A stretch of 52,384 nt of DNA from Curtobacterium sp. Leaf183 (GCF_001424385.1 NZ_LMPO01000010.1:67899-120282); one strand, 5' to 3'. Numbered from the stretch's first letter, positions 34,023 to 43,209 are shown. Numbers and translations: made by a program. The notes: generated by a model from the letters alone, not told the origin.

Positions 34023-35837
34023 GTGGCGAACGACGAGGCAGAGTTCGGGGTCGAGCTGCGGGGCTACCGCAAGGACGACGTCGACCGCGCGCTGAACGAC
34101 CTCCGCCGCGAACTCATCAAGTCGAACAACGACCGCGCCGAGGCGGCGAAGGAGATCCGGCTGCTGCAGACCCGGGTCGCGGACATGCAGAGCGAGCTCG
34201 ACGAAGCGGGCACCCCCACGTACAGCGGACTCGGCACGCGACTCGAGTCCACCCTGCGTGTCGCCGAGGAACAGTCGACCCGGCTGATCAGCCAGGCCGA
34301 CATCGATGCCCAGCGCCTGCGCGCGTCCAGCCGCGCCGAGGCCGAGCGCACGCTGCGGGAAGCCCGTTCCGAGGCCAGCGAGACCCTCGAGGACGCCCGC
34401 ACCCGTGCCACGAACGAACTCGCCCGTGCCCGCGCCGAGTCCGCCGACACCGTCGAACGTGCACGCTCCGAAGCCGGCATGCACACGCAGGACGCCCGCA
34501 ACGAAGCCGCGGCGATCCGCGGGGCCGCGGTCACCGAGGCCGCCGAGGTGCGCTCGGTCGCGATCCGCGAGACCGACGCACTGCGGGCCGCGGTCGAGCG
34601 CGAGGTCGCCGAGCTGCGCGAACTCGCCCAGCGCGAAGCCGCCGACGCCCGTGGGGCCGCGGCTGACCTCGACCGCGAGACCGAGCACCGTCGCACCGTC
34701 TTCGAGGCCGACCACGCCCGACGCGTCGAGGACCTCGACCGCGACGAGCAGACCCGTCGCGCAGCGCTCGAGCGCGAGATCACCGACGGTCGCGCGGCGT
34801 GGGAGCACGAGCGGGCCGAGGGCCGCCGCGTGCACGAGCTCGAGCTCGCGACCGGTCGCGCCGACCTGCTGGCCGAGGTGGACGGCCGCCGTGCCGACCT
34901 GGCCGCGGAGCTCGCCGACCGCCGGCGCGTCCACGACGAGGAACTCGCCGCCGCCAGGGCCGAGTGGGACCGTGAACTCGCCGCCGCCCGCGTGGCCCTC
35001 GCCCAGGAGCTCGAGGCAGCCCGCGCGCAGCTGCGGGTCGAGCAGGACCAGACCGCGATCGAGAACGAGCGGCTGGTGCAGGAGACCCAGGCCCGCATCG
35101 CCCGCGAGACCGACGAACACGTCGCACGGATCGAACGCGAACGGGCCGAGGCCCTCGCCGCCGCCGAGCGAGCCGCGCAGGACCACGAGGCCGAACTCGC
35201 CGCTCGACGCGAACGCGAGCACGCCGAGGTGGACACCGAGATCGCCGAACGCCGCAGCGCCGAACTGGGCACCCTCGAAGCGGAACGCACGGCACTGCGC
35301 CAGGAGATCGACTCCGCGCGTGCCGACCTGACGAAGGAGCGCGACGAGGTCCGCGCCGAGATCGCCCGGGAACGCGCCGACGCCGTCACCACGCTCGAGT
35401 CGGAGCTCGCGAACCGCCGCGACGACGCCGAGCAGGAGTACCTCCGCAAGCACCACGAGACCGTCGCCGAGACGCAGAAGTACCTCGACGAGGCGAACCT
35501 GCAGCTCGCCGAGGCCACCCGGCGTGCAGCCGATGCGCGCGAGCGCGCCGAGCGCCTGCAGCAGGCGGCGAACGACCTCGAGCGCACCAGCACGGCCGAC
35601 GCCGAAGAGCACGCGCGCGCGGTCGTCGCCGAGGCGAACGAACGTGCACACCGCATCGTCGCCGAGGCCGAGGCACGCACCGCGACGGAGATCGCCGAGG
35701 CCGAGGACCGCCTGGCGGCGATCCGCACCGAACGCGATGCCGTGGCCGGCTACCTCGAGAACCTGCGGGGCGTGCTGTCGCACGCCGCCGGCGTCGTCGA
35801 CGACGTCCCGTCCCAGGCGGACGCCACCCGCTCCTGA
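34023..35837 (+). CDS. DivIVA-domain coiled-coil protein, polar growth scaffold
   Basis: A 604-residue protein. The N-terminal DivIVA-like segment FGVELRGYRKDDVDRAL at about 8-24 binds curved membrane in this family. The rest is an unbroken coiled coil, rich in Glu, Arg, Ala and Asp with ERE, ARAEA and DLDRE patterns, to about residue 590. It recalls Streptomyces Scy/FilP and Wag31-type scaffolds that organise polar growth. The length is between Wag31 (about 260) and Scy (about 1300). GTG at 34023 follows GGGAG by 7 bases. It is divergent from the embedded-lipobox gene. The other DivIVA-repeat gene lies at 38 kb. Confidence 0.8.
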   Translation: MANDEAEFGVELRGYRKDDVDRALNDLRRELIKSNNDRAEAAKEIRLLQTRVADMQSELDEAGTPTYSGLGTRLESTLRVAEEQSTRLISQADIDAQRLRASSRAEAERTLREARSEASETLEDARTRATNELARARAESADTVERARSEAGMHTQDARNEAAAIRGAAVTEAAEVRSVAIRETDALRAAVEREVAELRELAQREAADARGAAADLDRETEHRRTVFEADHARRVEDLDRDEQTRRAALEREITDGRAAWEHERAEGRRVHELELATGRADLLAEVDGRRADLAAELADRRRVHDEELAAARAEWDRELAAARVALAQELEAARAQLRVEQDQTAIENERLVQETQARIARETDEHVARIERERAEALAAAERAAQDHEAELAARREREHAEVDTEIAERRSAELGTLEAERTALRQEIDSARADLTKERDEVRAEIARERADAVTTLESELANRRDDAEQEYLRKHHETVAETQKYLDEANLQLAEATRRAADARERAERLQQAANDLERTSTADAEEHARAVVAEANERAHRIVAEAEARTATEIAEAEDRLAAIRTERDAVAGYLENLRGVLSHAAGVVDDVPSQADATRS

Positions 35838-35843
35838 CGGAGG

Positions 35844-35878
35844 CCGGTCTGCAGGCGCTCCACGAGCCTCCAGACCGG
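35844..35878. terminator. Bidirectional terminator
   Basis: CCGGTCTG at 35844-35851 pairs with CAGACCGG at 35871-35878, with an inner AGGC-CTC/GAG-CCT stem. It separates the convergent DivIVA-like gene (+) and the alpha/beta hydrolase gene (-). Confidence 0.65.
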
Positions 35879-35924
35879 GTCAGCTCCGAAGGGGCCGGCC
35901 GGCCACCGCCGCTCGCCTCGGCGG

Positions 35925-36674
35925 TCAGCCGTGCCAGTGCGTGGGCAGCGGGGCGCTGCCCGGGACGACCAGGTCGGCGATCGCGTCGAGCACGATGCGG
36001 ACGTACCGTTCGCCGACCCACAGGTGCTTCGCGCCAGCCACCGGGACGACCCGGATGTCCGGTGCGACGGCAAAGCGCCGGGCTGCCTCGTCCGGCTGCA
36101 GGAAGTCGTCGTGCTCGGGCACGAGGGCGACCACGGGGACCCCGGAGTCGGACCACCGGGCGAGTTCCTGGTCGGTCGTGCGGTGCAGCGGCGGGGACAG
36201 CAGCACGACCCCGGCGACACGGCCGGCCTCGACGTGCTCGAGCGCGTGCTTGAGGACGACCTCGGTGCCGAACGACCAGCCGACGAGCCACGGAGTCGGG
36301 AGTCCCCGAGCCGCGACGTCGGCGACGGCCGCGCGCAGGTCGAAGCCCTCGGAGACGCCCTCGCCGAAGGACCCTTCGGACGTGCCACGTGGGGAGGTGA
36401 CCGAGCGGAAGTTGAACCGCAGCACCGCGATGTCGGCGAGGGCGGGCAACCGGGACGCCGCCTTCTTGAGGACGTGGGAGTCCATGAACCCCTGCGCCGT
36501 GGGCAGCGGGTGGAGTGTCACGACGGTGCCGCGGGCGGGACGCTCGAGTGGTTCGGCGAGCTCCCCCACCAGGGTCAGGTGGTCGTCCGTGACGAGCTCG
36601 ATGTCGGTCCGGCGGGCGGGCAGGACGGTACCGGACCGGATCTCCCCGTCGTCCGAGCTGCGTGGGTCGGTCAT
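35925..36674 (-). CDS. Alpha/beta hydrolase
   Basis: A 249-residue alpha/beta hydrolase. The nucleophile elbow is GWSFG with Ser134. The acidic residue is probably Asp in PEHDDFLQP and the base is His in GAKHLWVGE. The pattern FNFRSVTSPRGTSEG near 87-101, which opens the second strand, is shared with the small serine hydrolases of the KANL3/Tex30 group. No signal peptide, so it is cytoplasmic. The substrate is unknown. The ATG at 36674 has GGAGG at 6 bases. It overlaps the stop of the Cys/His protein gene upstream (ATGA), so both are made together. Confidence 0.75.
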   Translation of the reverse strand: MTDPRSSDDGEIRSGTVLPARRTDIELVTDDHLTLVGELAEPLERPARGTVVTLHPLPTAQGFMDSHVLKKAASRLPALADIAVLRFNFRSVTSPRGTSEGSFGEGVSEGFDLRAAVADVAARGLPTPWLVGWSFGTEVVLKHALEHVEAGRVAGVVLLSPPLHRTTDQELARWSDSGVPVVALVPEHDDFLQPDEAARRFAVAPDIRVVPVAGAKHLWVGERYVRIVLDAIADLVVPGSAPLPTHWHG

Positions 36675-36979
36675 GCGGTCCTCCAGCAGTGGGTGTGCCA
36701 GTGCCGGCGTGACGCCAGGTCCGCGGCGTCGCCCAGGACGCCGTCGGTGCGCCACACGACCACATGGGCGGCCCCGGGCAGGACAGCGCCGCCGCAGCCG
36801 GGGCAGACGTACTCCTTCTGCGCCGACGCAGCGGACACGGGCTGTACGGCGTACTCACGCCCACGCCGGAGCTCGGTGCGCTTCCACCCACTCATCAGCC
36901 GGTCGAGACCGACGGGCTCTTCGACGTCGTCGACGCGACGATCACCCCGTGGGCGCCGCGGTCGGTTGCTGCGCGGCAC
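36671..36979 (-). CDS. Small conserved actinobacterial Cys/His protein
   Basis: A 102-residue protein of the conserved actinobacterial family often labelled ATP/GTP-binding without proof. It starts MPRSNRPRRPRG, a basic lead typical of the family. It then has CPGCGG near 61-66, HVVVW and RRHWHTHCW near the end. The Cys and His residues could bind one zinc, as in a zinc ribbon. I choose the GTG at 36979 over ATG 36895 because the basic lead is shared with family members as I know them. The stop overlaps the hydrolase start. Confidence 0.65.
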   Translation of the reverse strand: MPRSNRPRRPRGDRRVDDVEEPVGLDRLMSGWKRTELRRGREYAVQPVSAASAQKEYVCPGCGGAVLPGAAHVVVWRTDGVLGDAADLASRRHWHTHCWRTA

Positions 36980-36994
36980 CTGCGGGACCGCCGA

Positions 36995-37984
36995 TCAGTA
37001 CCAGTTGAAGGACTGGCTGTGTCCCCAGGCCCCACACGGGGTGCCGTAGACGCCGGAGATGTAGTTGAGACCCCAGGTGATCTGCGTCGCCGGGTTGGTC
37101 TGCCAGTCAGCGCCGGCCGTGGCCATCTTGCTGCCGGGCAGGGCCTGCGGGATGCCGTACGCACCGCTCGGGTTGTAAGCGTTGACGCGCCAGCCCGACT
37201 CCTTGTTCCACAGGGAGACGAGGCAGCTGTACTGGTCGCTCCCCCACCCGCGCGCGGCGACGAGCTGCTGTGCGATGGCCTGGGCGCTGCCCGGGTCGGG
37301 CGTCGCCGCGGACGGCGCGATCGCGTTCGTCGGGGTGACTGCGGTCTTCGTCGACGTCGACGTCGTCTTCGTGGTGTCCGTCGTGGTGTCGTCGGCGACG
37401 ACCGGGGCGGGAGCGACCACCTTGGGCGCGGGCTTCGTGATGTCGTAGCCGTCACGCGAGACGTCGAACGCGGCGTAGGCACCGTGCGCGGAGAACTCCT
37501 GCGGAGCGGCCGGTGCCTTGGTCAGGACCGGGGTCGTCACCGCGGCCTGGGCGACGTCGGCCTGCAGCGGATTGAACAGCGACCCGCCGGCCATGAGCGA
37601 CACCGCGAAGAAGGACAGCGCCGGGATGGTGGCGCGGCGTCGCATGAAGCCGTTGAGCGTGACCGGGGCCTTCGCCGTCGCGGACCTCGCCGGACGGACC
37701 GCTGCGCGACGCTGCTTCACGATGCGCGGGTCGGACGGCGTCGCGGGGACGGCGTGCGCGAGGTCCGGGCTGACCCGGTTCGCCGCAACCGACTTCGGCG
37801 CGATCGGGGTGGGGACCGGCGTCGCGACCGCGGCTGTCGCCGGGGTCGATGCGTTCGCCGGAGCAACCGAGGTGTCCGCGGTGCGGATTCGGTTCTGTGC
37901 CGCGCGGCGCTCGCTGACCACGGGGTGGTCGAACTGCTGCCGGGATGCGCGGTCGGATCGAATGTCTGCCGTGTGCCTGCCCAT
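36995..37984 (-). CDS. Transglycosylase SLT-like protein with long N-terminal arm
   Basis: A 329-residue protein. The C-terminal domain (about 235-329) looks like a lysozyme-fold transglycosylase, as in aggregation-promoting factors. It has Glu262 in WNKESGWRVNAYNPSGAYGI, PQALPGSKMATAGADW, and ends QSFNWY. A signal-anchor segment lies at about 116-135. A disordered linker (150-230, rich in Thr and Pro) follows it. The first 113 residues are a basic Ala and Pro-rich arm with no known domain. ATG 37984 is chosen; an upstream ATG at 38029 and an inner ATG at 37645 are alternatives. The enzyme would cut peptidoglycan strands. Confidence 0.7.
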   Translation of the reverse strand: MGRHTADIRSDRASRQQFDHPVVSERRAAQNRIRTADTSVAPANASTPATAAVATPVPTPIAPKSVAANRVSPDLAHAVPATPSDPRIVKQRRAAVRPARSATAKAPVTLNGFMRRRATIPALSFFAVSLMAGGSLFNPLQADVAQAAVTTPVLTKAPAAPQEFSAHGAYAAFDVSRDGYDITKPAPKVVAPAPVVADDTTTDTTKTTSTSTKTAVTPTNAIAPSAATPDPGSAQAIAQQLVAARGWGSDQYSCLVSLWNKESGWRVNAYNPSGAYGIPQALPGSKMATAGADWQTNPATQITWGLNYISGVYGTPCGAWGHSQSFNWY

Positions 37985-38053
37985 GAGTTCGACCAGGATA
38001 ACGGAACGATCACGGAAAGCGAAGCGCATCCGACCAGCGCGTCGCCGACGGGG

Positions 38054-38602
38054 TCAGCGGACGGCGAGCATGACCTCGACGACCGCGTCGAGGAGCGCGT
38101 CGACCTGGGCCTCGCGGTAGCCGCCGTGCTTGGGCCGGAACACGATCGACCGGACCTCGGTCAGGCTGAGCGGCTTGCCGTCGCGGAAGTAGCCGCCCAG
38201 TCGCTGCGCGAACGCGTCGACGTCCTTCGGGTGGTACCCCGTCGCGAGCACGTTCACCCGGTGGAACCGCTGGCCGTCCGGCCGCTCGAGCCGCGCGACG
38301 ACGTCCGAGGCCTTCGTGCGGGCCTCGGCGTACCAGGTCTTCTGACCCGACTCGGCGATCTCGCGTTCGCGCTCACGCGTGGCGAAGGCGTCCTCGAGGC
38401 GCTCCAGCGCAGCGTCGACGTGCTGCGTCGAGTACCCGCCCTTCTTCATCGAGAACGCGGTGGCGCGGATCTTGGCGGCTTCGATCCCCGGAGCGCTGTC
38501 GTTCGCCGTGTAGGCGCGACGGGCGTCCTCGAGGAAACGCTCGACCTCGTCGATGTCGTATCCGAGGACCGAACGGGGAGCTGTCGGGAACGTCGTGGGC
38601 AC
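38054..38602 (-). CDS. DivIVA-repeat (DivI1A) domain protein
   Basis: A 182-residue protein built from short DivI1A-type repeats. Each has an F-x-x-(x)-x-x-G-Y-x-x-x-x-V-D pattern, as in VLGYDIDEVERFLEDAR, MKKGGYSTQHVDAALERL, GYHPKDVDAFAQRLGGYF and RPKHGGYREAQVDALLDAV. It has no long coiled coil. Such proteins are linked to cell division scaffolds in Actinobacteria. GTG at 38602 is chosen because CAGAAT lies 6 bases upstream; GTG at 38623 is the alternative. It lies just beyond cdsA on the same strand, with a repeat array between them. Confidence 0.7.
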   Translation of the reverse strand: MPTTFPTAPRSVLGYDIDEVERFLEDARRAYTANDSAPGIEAAKIRATAFSMKKGGYSTQHVDAALERLEDAFATREREREIAESGQKTWYAEARTKASDVVARLERPDGQRFHRVNVLATGYHPKDVDAFAQRLGGYFRDGKPLSLTEVRSIVFRPKHGGYREAQVDALLDAVVEVMLAVR

Positions 38603-38656
38603 GGCGACATTCTGCCAGGACACTCCATCGACGCCAGCTGGACGCGCGGGACGGAG

Positions 38657-38729
38657 ACCGCGGGAGCACTCAGCGGCGGACACCGCAGGAGCACGCAGTG
38701 GCGGAACCGCCGGGGGCCTCAGTGGTTGA
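38657..38729. repeat. Degenerate 25-bp tandem repeat at the cdsA end
   Basis: Three imperfect units of 24-25 bp, each starting ACCGC, begin at 38657, 38682 and 38706. They fill the cdsA-DivI1A gap and run into the cdsA stop codon at 38719. Units differ at about a quarter of positions. Confidence 0.5.
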
Positions 38730-39738
38730 CGATGAGGTACAGCAGGTAGGCGACGGCTGCCGAGGGCAGGATGCTGTCGATCCGGTCGAGCAGCCCGCCG
38801 TGCCCCGGCAGGAACGACGAGATGTCCTTGATCCCGAGGTCGCGCTTGATCATCGACTCGGTCAGGTCTCCCAGCGTGGCGGACCCGGAGATGAGCACGC
38901 CCAGGATGATGCCGAACCACCACGGCTCGCCGAGCATCAGCCAGGACACCAGGATGCCCATGACGATGCTGGCAGCGACCGACCCCGCGAAGCCCTCCCA
39001 CGTCTTCTTCGGGCTGATCCGGGGCGCCATCGGGTGCTTGCCGAGGTTGAGCCCCGTGGCGTAGGCGCCGGTGTCGACGGCCACCACGACCAGGACGAAG
39101 CCGACCACCCAGAAGTTGCCTCGGGGCAGGGCCGACAGCAGCACCACGCAGGCGCAGAGCAGCGTGACGTAGGCCTGGACGAAGAGGCCGTTCGTCAGGT
39201 CGCGGAACACGTTGCCCGCCGACGGCTTCTGCCGGGCGACAGCCACCTCGACCAGTCGCCACACGGTGATCAGCACGATGCCGCCCAGGATCGTGAACAG
39301 CACCTGCACCGGACCGCCGAGGAACGCCGCGGGGACCATCGCGATGCCGGTCGCGACACTCGGGATGCGCGGGACGTCGCGTCCGGCGAAGCGCATCGCA
39401 CTCGCGAGCTCGTACGCCGCGAACCCGGTCAGGAACGCGGCGACGACCATGAACACCGGCGTGAAGATCAGGAGCGACCCGAGCATCACCACGGCGAAGG
39501 CCAGGGCGATCGCGATCGCCGCAGGCAGGTTGCGCCCCGTCCGCGCCGTCAGGGCTTCGTTGCGGGCGTCGAACGACGCCCGGTGTGCGTCGAACGACGC
39601 GCGACGCTGCCGGAGCTGGGTCTCGAAGTCCTCGCGGGCGGCTCGAGCCCGGGCATCGAAGTCGTGCCGCAAGCCCTTCGTCGCGGGACGGGGATCATCT
39701 GCTGTGGGGCGGTCTGCGCCCTCGTCACGACGCGGCAT
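38719..39738 (-). CDS. cdsA: Phosphatidate cytidylyltransferase
   Basis: A 339-residue membrane enzyme that makes CDP-diacylglycerol from phosphatidate and CTP for phospholipid synthesis. It has about 8 helices from residue 70. The C-terminal signature SMIKRDLGIKDISSFLPG, followed by HGGLLDRID, is the CDP-diglyceride synthetase motif. The first 70 residues are a charged cytosolic arm with paired ASFDA sequences, longer than usual. ATG at 39738 overlaps the frr stop (TGATG), so it is coupled to frr. The order rpsB-tsf-pyrH-frr-cdsA is a classic operon. Confidence 0.93.
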   Translation of the reverse strand: MPRRDEGADRPTADDPRPATKGLRHDFDARARAAREDFETQLRQRRASFDAHRASFDARNEALTARTGRNLPAAIAIALAFAVVMLGSLLIFTPVFMVVAAFLTGFAAYELASAMRFAGRDVPRIPSVATGIAMVPAAFLGGPVQVLFTILGGIVLITVWRLVEVAVARQKPSAGNVFRDLTNGLFVQAYVTLLCACVVLLSALPRGNFWVVGFVLVVVAVDTGAYATGLNLGKHPMAPRISPKKTWEGFAGSVAASIVMGILVSWLMLGEPWWFGIILGVLISGSATLGDLTESMIKRDLGIKDISSFLPGHGGLLDRIDSILPSAAVAYLLYLIVNH

Positions 39739-40292
39739 CAGACCTCGAGGAGTTCGGCTTCCTTCTTCTTCAGCGCGTCGTCGATGAGGTCGACGTGCTT
39801 CTTGGTGAGGGTCTCGAGGTCCTTGTCGCTGCGTGCGATCTCGTCGTCGGAGACCTCGCCCTTCAGTGCCTCGAGGTCGTCCTTCGCCCGGCGGCGGATG
39901 TTGCGGATGACGACCTTGTGGTCCTCGCCCTTGCCGCGGACGAGCTTGACGAACTCCTTGCGGCGGTCCTGCGTGAGCTCGGGGATCGTCACGCGGACGA
40001 TCTCGCCGTCGTTGGTCGGGCTGGCGCCGAGGTTCGGGAAGGTCGCGATGGACCGCTCGATCTCCTTGAGCGCCGTCTTGTCGTAGGGCGTCACGATGAG
40101 CGTGCGCGCCTCGGGGGTCTGGAGCGAGGCCAGCTGCGCGAGCGGCGTCGGCGAACCGTAGTAGTCCACGGGGATCTTCTGGAAGAGCGCGGCGTTGATG
40201 CGGCCGGTCCGGACGGTTGCGAAGTCGTCCTTCGCGACGTCGACTGCCTTCGCCATCTTCTCGGTGGCCTCGGTCATGACATCACTGATCAC
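39738..40292 (-). CDS. frr: Ribosome recycling factor
   Basis: A 184-residue RRF that with EF-G splits the post-termination ribosome. Family markers are the region [29 protein letters not shown] and [21 protein letters not shown] at 40292 follows GGAGAA by 6 bases; an ATG 15 bases later is possible. Its stop overlaps the cdsA start. pyrH lies 45 bases upstream. Confidence 0.96.
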   Translation of the reverse strand: MISDVMTEATEKMAKAVDVAKDDFATVRTGRINAALFQKIPVDYYGSPTPLAQLASLQTPEARTLIVTPYDKTALKEIERSIATFPNLGASPTNDGEIVRVTIPELTQDRRKEFVKLVRGKGEDHKVVIRNIRRRAKDDLEALKGEVSDDEIARSDKDLETLTKKHVDLIDDALKKKEAELLEV

Positions 40293-40337
40293 GGTGGTTC
40301 TCCTTCGGTACGTCGTCGAGTCTAGTCAGGCGAGGTG

Positions 40338-41057
40338 TCAGTTGCTGACGACCGTGCCGATGCGCTCACCGCGGATGGCTGCCTGGACGTTGCCCTCGCC
40401 CTCCATGCCGAACACGTGCATCGGCATGCCGTTGTCCATGCAGAGCGAGAAAGCGGTGGCGTCCACGACCTTGAGCCCCTTGAGCAGGGCGTCCTGGTAC
40501 GTCACGTGGTCGAGCTTCTCGGCCGAGGGGTCCTTCTTGGGGTCGGCGGAGTACACGCCGTCGACGCCGTTCTTGGCCACGAGGACCTCGGTGGCGCCGA
40601 TCTCGAGGGCACGCTGCGCCGCGACGGTGTCCGTGGAGAAGTAGGGCAGCCCGGCACCGGCACCGAAGATGACGACCCGGCCCTTCTCGAGGTGCCGCTC
40701 AGCACGCCGCGGGATGTAGGGCTCGGCGACCTGGGTCATGCTGATCGCCGACTGCACGCGGGTGGCTGCACCGGCCTGCTCGAGGAAGTCCTGCAGGGCG
40801 AGCGCGTTCATGACCGTGCCGAGCATGCCCATGTAGTCGGCGCGCCCCCGGTCCATGCCCCGCTGCGAGAGCTCGGCACCGCGGAAGAAGTTGCCGCCGC
40901 CCACGACGATGGCGACCTCGACGTCGCGCGCGGCGATGGCGATCTCCTTCGCGATGGTGCTGATCACGTCGGGGTTGACCCCCAGGGAGCCGGCGCCGAA
41001 CGCCTCTCCGGAGAGCTTCAGCAGGACCCGTCGTCGCCCGGTCTTCTCGTCGGTCAT
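40338..41057 (-). CDS. pyrH: Uridylate kinase
   Basis: A 239-residue UMP kinase (amino acid kinase fold) that phosphorylates UMP to UDP. Motifs are [10 protein letters not shown] near 12-21, [10 protein letters not shown] near 50-59, [19 protein letters not shown] near 71-89 and the [13 protein letters not shown] region. ATG at 41057. It sits between tsf and frr. The terminator at 41133-41166, between tsf and pyrH, means part of the transcription stops before it. Confidence 0.96.
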   Translation of the reverse strand: MTDEKTGRRRVLLKLSGEAFGAGSLGVNPDVISTIAKEIAIAARDVEVAIVVGGGNFFRGAELSQRGMDRGRADYMGMLGTVMNALALQDFLEQAGAATRVQSAISMTQVAEPYIPRRAERHLEKGRVVIFGAGAGLPYFSTDTVAAQRALEIGATEVLVAKNGVDGVYSADPKKDPSAEKLDHVTYQDALLKGLKVVDATAFSLCMDNGMPMHVFGMEGEGNVQAAIRGERIGTVVSN

Positions 41058-41132
41058 GTGGTCGCCCTTCGTTGCGTGCGTCTCGTGGAATCTACTAGCG
41101 CCCGAGCGGTCGGTGGTGCCGCGGGCACAGAA

Positions 41133-41166
41133 ACGGGGTCAGGAACCGATTGGTTCCTGACCCCGT
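41133..41166 (-). terminator. Terminator after tsf
   Basis: Fifteen-base arms at 41133-41147 and 41152-41166 pair perfectly around GATT. It lies 10 bases past the tsf stop, so it would end the rpsB-tsf message and leave pyrH with read-through or its own promoter. Confidence 0.85.
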
Positions 41167-41176
41167 CACGGGTTCG

Positions 41177-42004
41177 TTACGCGCCGACCTTGACGCGAGC
41201 GAAGCCCTGGATCGTGATGCCGGCGTTGCTGGCGGCCTTCGCGACGGAGATCTTGTTGTCCTTCGCGTAGTCCTGGTCGAGGAGCGACACCTGCTTGATG
41301 TAGGCGTTCACCCGACCCTCGACGATCTTCGGGAGGGCGGCCTCGGGCTTGCCCTCTTCGCGCGTGATCGCCTCGACGGTGGCGCGCTCCTTGGCGATCT
41401 CGTCGGCCGGGACCTCGTCGCGCGTCAGGTACGTCGGGTTCGCGAACGCGACGTGCTGCGCGATCGAGCGGGCCTCGGCGGCGTTGTCACCCTGGTACGC
41501 GACGACGACGGCGATCTGCGGCGGCAGGTCCTGGCTGGTCTTGTGCAGGTAGATCTCGAAGGCCGAGCCCTCGACACGGCGGACCGTGCGGACCTCGAGC
41601 TTCTCGCCGAGCGCGGCGGCGTTCTCGTTGACGACGTCGAGGACGGTCTTGCCGTCGAGCGGGGCCTGGTTGGCCGACGCGACGTCGGTGGCACCCGCAG
41701 CGGCGACCGCGGCGAGGACCTTGTCGGCGAGGGTGGTGAACTTCTCGTTCTTCGCGACGAAGTCGGTCTCGCTGGCCAGCTCGACGACGGTGGCGGCACC
41801 GTTGTCGGCGGTCGCGACGACGACGCCCTCGGAGGTGGCGCGGTCATCGCGCTTGGCGACGGCCTTGGCGCCCTTGATGCGGAGCAGCTCGACGGCCTTG
41901 TCGTAATCGCCGTCGGCCTCGACGAGCGCGTTCTTCGCGTCCATCATGCCGGCCCCGAGGTCCTCGCGGAGCTTCTTCACGTCCTGTGCGGTGAAGTTTG
42001 CCAT
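41177..42004 (-). CDS. tsf: Elongation factor Ts
   Basis: A 275-residue EF-Ts that recharges EF-Tu with GTP. It shows the signature LREDLGAGMMDAKNALVEAD near 12-31 and the EF-Tu contact motif TDFVAKNEKF near 80-89. ATG at 42004 gives the standard MANFTAQDVKKL start and has AAGGAC upstream. rpsB precedes it, separated by a strong hairpin at 42054-42085. Confidence 0.97.
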   Translation of the reverse strand: MANFTAQDVKKLREDLGAGMMDAKNALVEADGDYDKAVELLRIKGAKAVAKRDDRATSEGVVVATADNGAATVVELASETDFVAKNEKFTTLADKVLAAVAAAGATDVASANQAPLDGKTVLDVVNENAAALGEKLEVRTVRRVEGSAFEIYLHKTSQDLPPQIAVVVAYQGDNAAEARSIAQHVAFANPTYLTRDEVPADEIAKERATVEAITREEGKPEAALPKIVEGRVNAYIKQVSLLDQDYAKDNKISVAKAASNAGITIQGFARVKVGA

Positions 42005-42053
42005 TGGCTGGCGTCCTTTCTGGACTGTGCGTGTGTGGAGGGAGAGCGGCGTC

Positions 42054-42085
42054 GAGGGCGCCGGGCCGCGTGGCCCGGCGCCCTC
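42054..42085 (-). terminator. rpsB-tsf intergenic hairpin (attenuator)
   Basis: Fourteen-base arms pair perfectly around GCGT (CGC in one orientation). It lies 7 bases past the rpsB stop and 50 bases before tsf. It could lower tsf expression relative to rpsB. Confidence 0.75.
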
Positions 42086-42091
42086 GGACAC

Positions 42092-43030
42092 TCACTCGGC
42101 GGGGGTGGTCTCCGCAGCGGCCTCGGCCTCGGCCGTCGGCTCCGCGTTCTTCGCGTCGTCGGCGATCGGCTCGCCGATCTCCTTCGCGGCGACCTGTGCG
42201 TCGGCGTCGTTCTCCTCGACCGGGGTCTCGGAGGCGGCAGCGGCCGGGGTCTCCGTGGCGGCCGGAGCGGCGGTCTCGCCACCGAGGAGCTCCTGCTCCC
42301 ACTCGGCGAGGGGCTCGGTGGCCTCGTCGTCGTCGCCACCGTTGTGACGGGTCTTGAGGCCCTCGGCAGCGGCGTCGGCGATGATGCGGGTCAGCAGGCC
42401 GACCGAGCGGATCGCGTCGTCGTTGCCCGGGATCGGGTAGGCGATCTCGTCGGGGTCGCAGTTGGTGTCGAGGATGCCGATGACCGGGATCCCGAGCTTC
42501 TGCGCCTCGTCGACGGCGAGGTGCTCCTTCTTGGTGTCGACGATCCAGAGCGCGCTCGGGGTCCGCGTGAGGTTGCGGATGCCGCCGAGGGTCTTGTGGA
42601 GCTTGTCCAGCTCGCGCTTCTTGATGAGGAGCTCCTTCTTGGTGAAGCCCTTCGTCGTGTCGTCGAAGTCGATCTCCTCGAGCTCCTTCATGCGCGCGAG
42701 GCGCTTGGAGACCGTCTGGAAGTTCGTGAGCAGACCGCCGAGCCAACGCTGGTTGACGTACGGCTGGCCGACGCGGGTCGCCTGCTCGGCGATGGACCCC
42801 TGCGCCTGCTTCTTGGTGCCCACGAAGAGGATCGTGCCGCCGTGCGAGACCGTCTCCTTGACGAAGTCGTACGCGCGGTCGATGTAGGCCAGCGACTGCT
42901 GCAGGTCGATGATGTGGATGCCGGAGCGCTCGGCGAGGATGAATCGCTTCACCTTCGGGTTCCACCGACGGGTCTGGTGTCCGAAGTGGACGCCGCTGTC
43001 GAGCAGCTGGCGGATGGTGACGACGGCCAT
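42092..43030 (-). CDS. rpsB: 30S ribosomal protein S2
   Basis: A 312-residue S2 that joins the 30S subunit. It shows [20 protein letters not shown] at 4-23, the [13 protein letters not shown] region near 95 and [19 protein letters not shown] near 195. Typical S2 has about 240-260 residues. The extra 55-60 C-terminal residues are a Glu, Ala and Thr-rich acidic tail, common in actinobacterial S2. ATG at 43030 has AAGGAGG at 6 bases. The leader is about 185 bases long with hairpins and a -10 box at 43218-43223. Confidence 0.97.
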   Translation of the reverse strand: MAVVTIRQLLDSGVHFGHQTRRWNPKVKRFILAERSGIHIIDLQQSLAYIDRAYDFVKETVSHGGTILFVGTKKQAQGSIAEQATRVGQPYVNQRWLGGLLTNFQTVSKRLARMKELEEIDFDDTTKGFTKKELLIKKRELDKLHKTLGGIRNLTRTPSALWIVDTKKEHLAVDEAQKLGIPVIGILDTNCDPDEIAYPIPGNDDAIRSVGLLTRIIADAAAEGLKTRHNGGDDDEATEPLAEWEQELLGGETAAPAATETPAAAASETPVEENDADAQVAAKEIGEPIADDAKNAEPTAEAEAAAETTPAE

Positions 43031-43190
43031 GTGCCGTCCTCCTTCGTTGTTCTCGGCGCGCGGCATGACCGTGCACCTGGTGCGGTTGTGTCGACCACGA
43101 CCGGAGGTCGTTGTCCCTGGTGTCCTGACACGCGACCGCCCGCTCGAGAGCGGGACCGATGACCGGGTGTGTTGCGTGGACACGCGAAGT

Positions 43191-43209
43191 CAGCGCGCAC
43201 AGCGCGCTG
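43191..43209 (-). promoter_or_regulatory. rpsB leader hairpin with upstream -10
   Basis: CAGCGCGC (43191-43198) and GCGCGCTG (43202-43209) form a perfect stem with a 3-base loop near the start of the rpsB transcript. TAGTAT on the minus strand at 43218-43223 is a likely -10 box. The remaining leader to 43030 has another short hairpin (CCCGCTC/GAGCGGG, about 43138-43154). S2 autoregulation through its leader is known for other bacteria. Confidence 0.5.

Noticed and set aside
33966..35783. A 605-codon minus-strand frame opposite the DivIVA-like gene
   Set aside because: The coiled-coil product on the plus strand has a proper start and Shine-Dalgarno. The reverse frame mirrors its repetitive codons.
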